NCBI GenBank assembly: GCA_041743425.1
Contig: JBGTMS010000045.1
Location: forward strand, 1 to 18,938
Source of the DNA: JTS-RE37 sp041743425
GTDB taxonomy: Bacteria > Bacteroidota > Bacteroidia > Flavobacteriales > Flavobacteriaceae
Length of the DNA stretch: 18,938 bases
Reading direction: 5' to 3'
Positions 9,501 to 16,300 of this stretch are shown here, piece after piece (position 1 is the stretch's first letter; each line of letters opens with the position of its first letter). The position numbers and the translations under genes are program-made. Under the pieces are notes generated by a model that saw only the letters and a program-made list of their open reading frames with translations, was not told the DNA's origin and did no database searches.

Positions 9501-10841
9501 TCGGAAATTGTCATTTCCAGAACGTCGGAAATTAAGGTTGTAGATGCCAAGACGGGTATTACTCTAAGCACCAATAATATCCCTTACGGCTCGCAATTAT
9601 TTGTGTCCAATGGCGATAAGGTTCAGAAAGGCCAGGTAATCTGTCAATGGGATCCTTACAACGGGGTCATTGTTTCAGAATTCCCGGGTAAAATTGCCTA
9701 TGAGAATATCGAACAGGGGATTACTTATCAGGTTGAAATTGATGAACAAACCGGGTTTCAGGAGAAGGTAATCTCTGAATCAAGGAATAAAAAACTTATT
9801 CCGACCCTGCTTATCAAAAATTCAAAAGATGAGGTACTCCGAAGCTATAACCTTCCCGTAGGTTCTCACCTGATGGTGGATGACGGGGATAAGATCAAGG
9901 AAGGAAAAACCCTGGTTAAAATTCCTAGAAAATCTGCCAAGACGGGAGATATTACAGGAGGTCTGCCAAGGGTGACGGAACTTTTTGAAGCTCGAAATCC
10001 TTCAAATCCGGCTGTAGTTTCGGAAATTGACGGGGTAGTTTCCTTTGGTAAGATCAAAAGAGGTAACAGGGAGATCATCATCGAATCCAAATTGGGAGAA
10101 ATCAAGAAATACCTTGTAAAACTATCCAATCAGATTCTTGTTCAGGAGAATGATTATGTCCGGGCAGGAATGCCTTTGTCAGACGGTTCAATCACGCCGG
10201 AAGACATTCTGGCCATCAAAGGCCCATCCGCGGTCCAGCAGTACTTAGTGAATGAGGTACAGGAAGTATACAGGCTGCAGGGTGTTAAGATCAATGACAA
10301 ACACTTTGAGGTGGTGGTACGACAGATGATGCGCAAGGTTCAGATTGAAGATCCGGGAGATACCATTTTCCTTGAGAATCAATTGGTTCATAAGGATGAC
10401 TTTATCGAAGAGAACGATGAGATTTTCGGTAAAAAAGTGGTAATCGACGCAGGTGAATCTGTCAACCTGAAGGCAGGTCAGATCATTACAGCGAGGGAAC
10501 TCAGAGATGAGAATTCAATCCTTAAGCGGACAGATAAGTCCCTTGTGACTGCACGGGATGCGGTGGCAGCTACGGCGACCCCAATATTGCAAGGGATTAC
10601 CAGAGCTTCTCTGCAAACCAAGTCCTTTATCTCTGCGGCTTCTTTCCAGGAAACGACCAAAGTCCTGAATGAGGCAGCGGTAAGCGGGAAAATTGATCTT
10701 CTCGAAGGTCTTAAGGAAAATGTGATTGTGGGTCATAAGATACCGGCAGGCACGGGCATGAGGGATTATGAAAATATCATTGTAGGTTCTAAAGAGGAAT
10801 ACGATGAGATCATGGCCCGAAAGGAAGAATTGAAATTTTAA
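6543..10841 (+). CDS. rpoC: DNA-directed RNA polymerase subunit beta-prime
   Basis: 1432 residues, full length. It supplies the catalytic Mg2+ site of RNA polymerase. The invariant NADFDGDQ motif lies at residues 475-482, with metal-chelating D477, D479 and D481. The N-terminal zinc-binding site is intact (C66, C68, C81, C84; ECACGKYKR and VCDRCGVEV). The second zinc site is C825, C899, C906 and C909 (CEAQKGICAKCYGRN), exactly 11 residues offset from the E. coli cysteines. The trigger-loop region follows (GEPGTQLTLRTFHVGGIAG). The start is ATG after an AT-rich leader (aatttattatcactattggcatt), 45 bp after rpoB. It is co-transcribed with rpoB and very probably with the DUF3467 gene behind it. 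Confidence 0.99.
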   Translation: MARLKDSNSIKRFDKISIGLASPESILAESRGEVLKPETINYRTHKPERDGLFCERIFGPVKDYECACGKYKRIRYRGIVCDRCGVEVTEKKVRRDRVGHINLVVPVAHIWYFRSLPNKIGYLLGLPSKKLDMIIYYERYVVIQPGNAKGIEGEEIKKMDFLTEEEYLNILDTLPPENQYLDDADPNKFIAKMGAECLIDLLARINLKELSYDLRHKANMETSKQRKTEALKRLQVVEALRESQDNRDNKPEWMIMKVVPVIPPELRPLVPLDGGRFATSDLNDLYRRVIIRNNRLKRLMEIKAPEVILRNEKRMLQEAVDSLFDNTRKASAVKTESNRPLKSLSDSLKGKQGRFRQNLLGKRVDYSARSVIVVGPEMKLFECGLPKDMAAELYKPFVIRKLIERGIVKTVKSAKKIIDKKEPVVWDILENVLKGHPVLLNRAPTLHRLGIQAFQPKLIEGKAIRLHPLVCTAFNADFDGDQMAVHLPLGPEAILESQLLMLASHNILNPANGSPITVPSQDMVLGLYYMTKERISTADVKVKGEGLTFYSSEEVVIAFNEGKVDLNATIRVRAKDFNEEGKLVNKIIETTVGRVLFNMVVPEQAGYINEVLNKKSLRDIIGKILAVTDVPTTSDFLDMIKTMGYEFAFKGGLSFSLGDIIIPEEKPEMIADANEQVDGIMMNYNMGLITNNERYNQVIDVWTSTNAMLTELAMKNIREDQQGFNSVYMMLDSGARGSKEQIRQLTGMRGLMAKPKKSTAGGGEIIENPILSNFKEGLSILEYFISTHGARKGLADTALKTADAGYLTRRLVDVSQDVIVNIEDCGTLRGILVEALKKNEEVVETLGERILGRVSLHDVYDPLTEVFLLTAGQEILEADVRKIEVSPIEKVEVRSALTCEAQKGICAKCYGRNLSTNKMVQRGEAVGVVAAQSIGEPGTQLTLRTFHVGGIAGNISEDSKLEAKFSGIAEIEDLRTVKSAATDGKSSEIVISRTSEIKVVDAKTGITLSTNNIPYGSQLFVSNGDKVQKGQVICQWDPYNGVIVSEFPGKIAYENIEQGITYQVEIDEQTGFQEKVISESRNKKLIPTLLIKNSKDEVLRSYNLPVGSHLMVDDGDKIKEGKTLVKIPRKSAKTGDITGGLPRVTELFEARNPSNPAVVSEIDGVVSFGKIKRGNREIIIESKLGEIKKYLVKLSNQILVQENDYVRAGMPLSDGSITPEDILAIKGPSAVQQYLVNEVQEVYRLQGVKINDKHFEVVVRQMMRKVQIEDPGDTIFLENQLVHKDDFIEENDEIFGKKVVIDAGESVNLKAGQIITARELRDENSILKRTDKSLVTARDAVAATATPILQGITRASLQTKSFISAASFQETTKVLNEAAVSGKIDLLEGLKENVIVGHKIPAGTGMRDYENIIVGSKEEYDEIMARKEELKF

Positions 10842-10849
10842 TACATAGT

Positions 10850-10875
10850 TGACTCCCGGGTTCGCCCGGGAGTTA
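10850..10875 (+). terminator. GC-rich UUCG-loop hairpin after rpoC
   Basis: The segment tgactcccggg pairs with cccgggagtta around a ttcg loop, giving an 11-bp stem with one G-T wobble. It starts 8 bp after the rpoC stop codon. No T-run follows on either strand, so it is more likely to stabilise the rpoC 3' end or mark RNA processing than to terminate strongly. The next gene begins 31 bp further on, and a strong terminator lies after that gene. Confidence 0.55.
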
Positions 10876-10906
10876 AATAGGCCAGTATCCTGAACACATA
10901 TTGTTT

Positions 10907-11218
10907 ATGGGCAAAAAGGAAGAAAAACAAAAACAAATTAATATTGAACTGGACGAGAAGACAGCTGAGGGTATCTATTCCAATCTGGCTATCATCAATC
11001 ATTCAGTATCAGAATTTGTTATCGATTTTATCAGCATGATGCCGGGCGCCCCCAAAGCCAAAGTCAAGAGCAGAATCGTGCTCACACCCCAGCATGCTAA
11101 AAAGTTCCTGAAGGCACTCAATGACAATGTGCAGCGATTTGAAAACGCGCATGGCACTATCAAGGATTATGAGCTCCCCTCCATACCGCTTAATTTCGGT
11201 CCGACCGGGGAAGCGTAA
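10907..11218 (+). CDS. DUF3467 family protein encoded directly behind rpoC
   Basis: 103 residues from the ATG at 10907. A TTG two codons upstream could add two residues but has no support. The sequence matches the small DUF3467 family as I know it from Bacteroidota: a lysine-rich start (MGKKEEKQKQINIELDEKTA), the core YSNLAIINHSVSEFVIDFI, SRIVLTPQHAKKFLKAL and the C-terminal IPLNFGPTGEA. No signal peptide or membrane segment is visible, so it is probably cytoplasmic. Its function is unknown. It is the last gene of the rpoBC operon here, 65 bp after rpoC and followed by a strong terminator. That placement suggests a role linked to transcription or ribosome production, but this is only guilt by association. 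Confidence 0.9.
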   Translation: MGKKEEKQKQINIELDEKTAEGIYSNLAIINHSVSEFVIDFISMMPGAPKAKVKSRIVLTPQHAKKFLKALNDNVQRFENAHGTIKDYELPSIPLNFGPTGEA

Positions 11219-11226
11219 ACAAATAT

Positions 11227-11256
11227 AAACCGCAGCTGAAAACTGCGGTTTTTTTT
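11227..11256 (+). terminator. Rho-independent terminator, probably bidirectional
   Basis: A 9-bp perfect stem (aaaccgcag at 11227-11235 with ctgcggttt at 11243-11251) is followed by a run of eight T residues (11249-11256). This is a canonical intrinsic terminator for the rpoBC-DUF3467 transcript, starting 9 bp past its stop codon. Read on the minus strand, the same hairpin lies just beyond the prfC stop codon and is followed by a T-rich stretch (atatttgttta), so it likely terminates both convergent transcripts. Confidence 0.88.
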
Positions 11257-11268
11257 ATCCGGAAGTCT

Positions 11269-12858
11269 TCAATTGAATTCGGAAGTATAGAACATACTGA
11301 CACTGGGATATTTTTGTTGTGTCATCTGCAAAGAAAACTGAGAATCTGCCAGAAACACCAGCTGCCCGCGTTTGTCCCGGGCCAGGAATTTTTGTTTAAT
11401 CCGCAAAAATTCTTTGTATTCTTCATTCTCCGTATCATCAGGAGCAATCCAGCACGCTTTAAAGGCCTGGAACGGCTCGTAACTGCATTTCGCGCCGTAT
11501 TCGTGCTCCAACCGGTATTGAATCACTTCGAATTGAAGGGCGCCCACGGTCCCTATCACCTTCCGCCCGTTCAATTCCAATGTAAATAATTGTGCCACAC
11601 CTTCATCCATCAACTGGTCAATCCCTTTATTCAACTGCTTTGCCTTCATCGGGTCTGCATTATTGATATATCGGAAATGTTCCGGTGAGAAATTTGGAAT
11701 CCCCTTATAATGCAGGATTTCCCCTTCCGTCAGCGTGTCGCCAATCTTGAAATTGCCGGTATCGTGAAGTCCGACAATATCCCCGGGAAATGAGAGATCC
11801 ACAATCTCTTTTTTTTCCGCGAAAAAGGCATTTGGACTTGAAAACTTTAAATTTTTGTTGTGCCGTACATGAAGATAGGGTTTGTTCCTTTCAAAGGTTC
11901 CGGAGACGACTTTCACAAAGGCCAGCCGGTCCCTGTGCTTCGGATCCATATTGGCATGGATTTTAAAAACGAAGCCGGTCATTTCTTTTTCACTGGAATT
12001 CACAAGTCGTTCTTCCGCTTGTTTCGGCCTTGGAAAAGGGGCTATTTCTATGAAACAGTCCAACAATTCCCTTACCCCGAAGTTATTTAGTGCAGATCCA
12101 AAGAAAACAGGCTGCAGATGTCCCTGGAGGTATTCTTGTTTATCAAACACCGGATATACGCCTCGAATCAGTTCGAGATTCTCACGCAATGTCGCTGCTG
12201 CCTGTGATCCAATTATTTTTTCAAGTTCAGGGCTTTCAATGGAATCAAAGGCAATGGTTTCCTCAATATTTTTTTTGCTGTCACCACTGAATAGATTGAT
12301 ATTTTTCTCATAGATATTGTAGATACCCTTAAAATCATAACCCATCCCTATCGGAAAACTGAGAGGAGTTATGGTGAGTCCAAGTTTCTGTTCCACTTCA
12401 TCCATAAGGTCAAAGGCATCCTTTCCCTCACGATCCATCTTATTGATAAATACGATCATTGGAATGTTCCTCATCCTGCAGACCTCTACGAGTTTTTCTG
12501 TCTGCTCCTCCACCCCTTTGGCCACATCTATTACCACAATAACACTGTCTACAGCGGTCAGGGTTCTGAACGTGTCCTCGGCAAAATCCTTATGACCGGG
12601 GGTATCTAATATATTAATTTTCCTGTCCTTATAGATAAAAGCCAATACAGAGGTTGCCACGGATATGCCCCGCTGTCTTTCAATCTCCATAAAGTCGCTG
12701 GTGGCAGATTTCTTGATCTTATTGCTTTTGACAGCTCCTGCCTCCTGGATGGCACCTCCAAAAAGGAGTAACTTTTCTGTCAAGGTTGTTTTGCCTGCAT
12801 CGGGATGAGAAATAATCCCAAAAGTTCTCCGTTTTTCTAATTCTTTTCTGAAATTCAA
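11269..12858 (-). CDS. prfC: Peptide chain release factor 3 (RF3)
   Basis: RF3 is a translational GTPase that recycles RF1/RF2 from the ribosome after peptide release. From the TTG at 12858 the protein has 529 residues, the size of E. coli RF3, and begins in the family manner (NFRKELEKRRTFGIISH). The GTPase motifs are intact: P-loop HPDAGKTT (18-25), switch region FMEIERQRGISV, G3 DTPGH (85-89) and G4 NKMD (139-142). The RF3-specific stretches GFVFKIHANMDPKHRDR and GALQFEVIQYRLEHEYG are present. The frame stays open upstream to 12981, with ATGs at 12939 and 12915, but those 19-27 extra residues do not resemble the family. The gene converges on the rpoBC-DUF3467 operon, and its TGA stop lies 12 bp from the shared terminator. 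Confidence 0.93.
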   Translation of the reverse strand: MNFRKELEKRRTFGIISHPDAGKTTLTEKLLLFGGAIQEAGAVKSNKIKKSATSDFMEIERQRGISVATSVLAFIYKDRKINILDTPGHKDFAEDTFRTLTAVDSVIVVIDVAKGVEEQTEKLVEVCRMRNIPMIVFINKMDREGKDAFDLMDEVEQKLGLTITPLSFPIGMGYDFKGIYNIYEKNINLFSGDSKKNIEETIAFDSIESPELEKIIGSQAAATLRENLELIRGVYPVFDKQEYLQGHLQPVFFGSALNNFGVRELLDCFIEIAPFPRPKQAEERLVNSSEKEMTGFVFKIHANMDPKHRDRLAFVKVVSGTFERNKPYLHVRHNKNLKFSSPNAFFAEKKEIVDLSFPGDIVGLHDTGNFKIGDTLTEGEILHYKGIPNFSPEHFRYINNADPMKAKQLNKGIDQLMDEGVAQLFTLELNGRKVIGTVGALQFEVIQYRLEHEYGAKCSYEPFQAFKACWIAPDDTENEEYKEFLRIKQKFLARDKRGQLVFLADSQFSLQMTQQKYPSVSMFYTSEFN

Positions 12859-13310
12859 CTGCTTGAAATTTTCGCAAAAATAATGGAAATAATACGGTTC
12901 TTTCTCATGGTTCATAAATATATCGGCGTAGGATAACATACTTATTGTCGTGTAGGATGAATCCACGGTGAGATGTATCAAAATACATTTTCTATAAATC
13001 GGATTTTAGCGTCATTCATCGGGATAAGCGAGAATTGGTAATTTGAAAAAAACGATCTTCAAATATTTGTATCTCCTTTAAAATGCCTCTGTTAATGTTA
13101 TTTATCGAGTATCTATGTTGTTGAAGGAGATTTGATTGGATCCCCAAGGTAAACAATTTGATGATATCCATATTAGCTATATCTTTCAGGGATTGAATTG
13201 AGAAGCCCTATCTCTTACAATGCTTTTTTTTGCCTACTTGCCATGGTGATATGTTTAATACAAGACTATCATTTATGGAAAATTGTACCCCAATCAGATC
13301 GAGAAACAGA
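12859..13310. other. Divergent intergenic region between prfC and the adhesin operon
   Basis: About 450 bp with no convincing gene. It holds the possible upstream extensions of both flanking frames, one good promoter-like pair on the + strand (13157-13187) and a run of eight T (13224-13231). I looked on the minus strand for a Bacteroidota-type -33/-7 pair for prfC and found only partial matches. I found no tRNA, riboswitch or mobile-element remnant. Confidence 0.6.
13157..13187 (+). promoter_or_regulatory. Candidate Bacteroidota housekeeping promoter for the adhesin operon
   Basis: TTTG at 13157-13160 is followed after exactly 19 bp by TATCTTTC at 13180-13187. The established Bacteroidota primary-sigma consensus is a TTG/TTTG -33 element and a TAnnTTTG -7 element about 19 bp apart, so only the last base of the -7 element differs. 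Transcription would start near 13193, leaving a leader of roughly 80-120 nt depending on the start codon. The match is by eye and such AT-rich motifs can arise by chance. Confidence 0.42.
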
Positions 13311-16300
13311 ATGCCTTATGACATTCGATTTCTCGCCGTTATCTTGTCTATCCTCTGCATATCTTTTACTACCCCCCCTCCTCTTACTCCCGTAGTCGAA
13401 CTATTTATGGACACCGATGGAGATAGTATTTTGGATGCACAAGACCTTGATGATGATGGGGACGGCATCCTGGATACCATCGAAGATGCCAATTCTGACG
13501 GGGATAATGATCCTCTGACAATGCCCACCGATACGGATGGGGATGCTATTCCTGATTTCCTGGATCTGGATGCGGATAATGATGGGGTTCCCGATAATAT
13601 CGAAGCCCAGAACGCATTGCAGTTACTTTCACCTTCCGGAGTGGACCAGGATGGCAACGGCCTGGACGACCGTTACGAATCTGTCCCTGGCAATGGAGAG
13701 GGCCTTACCCCAGTAGACACAGAATCTGACGGACTTCCTGATTTCCGGGATGTGGATTCCGATAGTGACGGTATTCCTGATAGTACTGAATCCAGCATTT
13801 TAAGTGAGGAGTTTGATTGCGACAACATACCTCAGCTGACATTTCTCAATGCGCCAGCCCTTGAATCCGGAGAGGCCCTACAGGAAGGTGCTGTTTACCG
13901 GTTTGCCAATGTGACGGAATCATTGGATGCTCTTGTCACAATAGTATCCGTTGTCAATGGGGAGATCGTCTCCCTTGACCAAAATACCGTTGACCCGGAA
14001 TTTTTTAAGCCAGAGATTGTTTTTACCACTACTGACGATATTAGAAGACCCTATGTGGATTTACGTCTTTCTCTGGTCTCCTCCGGAACTCAGGACCCAG
14101 CGGTTTTAAATCGACTAATAGCAAATTTCATTGATGTTGATGGCAATGCTCAGTACCAGGAATTCAACAGATTTGACACCCCTCAAAGCTATACTTTTGA
14201 AGAAGAGACCGAGGTGGGAATTAATGTCACCTCCGGCGGTCTTCTGATCAACGGGGGAACCCAGGAATATGACGGTATTTTTAATACCCACCCAACTGTT
14301 AATGTAGCGGTGCAATTTGCAAATATTTCCTCCTTTACCTTTCGCTTTGGTATACAGACAGAAACTCTTTCCAATTTTACCACTCCTGTACCCAGACAGT
14401 CGGGCATTCAGTTTTCATGCCTGGATAACTTCGTAAACCCGCAAACAGTCACTTTTAATTCAGATGTCGATTCCGACACAGACGGATATCCTGACAGGGT
14501 GGATATTGACTCTGACAATGATGGGATTCCCGATAATGTGGAAGCCCAAACAACCGCTGAATACCTTTCACCGTCGGGATCAGATATCGATAGCGACGGA
14601 TTGGATGACGCCTATGATACGACTGAAAATGAAGGACTGAATCCTGTAAATACTGATACCGCGGACCTACCCGATTATCTGGACGACGATTCTGATAATG
14701 ACCTCGTACCGGACAATAATGAAGGAAATGATTTTAATTTTGATGGGATTCCGGATCAGCAACTCACCGGAGTGGACTCGGATGAAGACGGCCTGGATGA
14801 TGGGTATGAGGGAAGCAACCTCACTGACGGTTTCGATGTAAATGACGAGATCGAGGATCCTGCCAGCGACTTGCCTGACACAGATGGGTCGGAGGATGTA
14901 AATTACAGAGATCTGGATGATGACGGGGACGGGATTGATACCCCGATGGAGGATGCAGATGGCAATAATGATCCTACCAACGATGATACCGATAACGACG
15001 GCACACCCGATTACCTGGATCCGACCAATGATCCGGATACTGATGGAGATAATGTTCCTGATAATGTTGATATAGACGATGATAATGATGGTATTCTGGA
15101 TACGGTGGAGGATCCTAACCTGGATGGCGATTCTGATCCCCTTTCAAATCCTCAGGATCTTGACAGTGACGGATATCCTGATCATCTGGATATCGATTCG
15201 GATGACGACGGTATTCCTGATAATATTGAATCCCAGGTGACCTCCGGATATGTGGCACCTTCCGGATCTGATGATGATAATGACGGTCTTGATAATGCCT
15301 ACGAGGGTAGCGGTGATGATGGGCTGACACCGGTAAACACCGACAGTACCGATGAACCGGATTACCTGGATGACGATTCTGATAATGACCTGGTACAGGA
15401 CAACAATGAAGGGAATGACTATAATTTTGATGGCATCCCGGATGAGCTGCTCACAGGGCTGGATACCGATGGGGATGGCCTGGATGATGGATTTGAAGGA
15501 GGCAACCTCAACGACGGTTTTGATGTGAATGATGAAATAGATAATCCATCAGAAGATCTTCCCGATACGGATGGCACAGAGGATGTCAACTACCGCGATT
15601 TTGATGATGATGGAGATAGTATCGATACTCCTGATGAAGACGCTGATAATGACCAGGATCCGACTAACGATGACTCTGATGAAGATGGTACCCCGGATTA
15701 TTTGGATCCGGATAATGGTCCTGATACGGATGGGGACGGCGTACTTGACAGAGTAGATCTGGATGACGATAACGATGGTATCCTGGATACGGTGGAAGAC
15801 CCAAATCAGGATGGGGATAATGACCCACTTAGCGGAGTCCTGGACAGTGACGGGGATGGCTTTCCCGACCATTTGGATATCGACTCTGATAATGATGGCC
15901 TGCCTGACAATGTGGAAGCCCAAACCACCTCAGGGTATATTTTACCAAACAATGATGACGAAGCTGCCTATGAGTTGAACGATGGCGTAAATTCTGCCTA
16001 CCTTGGTGGCCTGACTCCAGTGAATACGGACAGTTCAGATAAAGAGGATTACCTGGACAACGATACGGACAATGATTTGGTGCCTGACAATAATGAAGGA
16101 AATGATTTTAATTTTGATGGCATTCCTGACCAGACTTCGAGCGGCTCGGATGCGGATGGGGACGGTTTGGATGACGGCTATGAAGGCTCGGATATCAATG
16201 ACGGTTTTGATGTAAATGATGAGATTAATAATCCTCAGACAGAATTACCGGATACGGATGCAACGGAGGATGTGAATTACAGAGATTTTGATGATGACGG

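Noticed and set aside
11314..12595. Several open frames on the + strand opposite prfC
   Set aside because: prfC is a full-length conserved gene on the other strand; these frames lack recognisable domains or start contexts.
13198..13395. Plus-strand frame of 65 codons with two hydrophobic stretches ahead of and across the adhesin start
   Set aside because: It overlaps the in-frame signal segment, has no family resemblance and stops at once. It is kept only as a possible slippage partner of the C7 run.
15549..15923. Long minus-strand frame with an Ile/Val-rich, membrane-like translation opposite the adhesin repeats
   Set aside because: It is the antisense of Asp codons (GAT and GAC read backwards as ATC and GTC), so hydrophobicity and openness are artefacts of the Asp-rich + strand gene.
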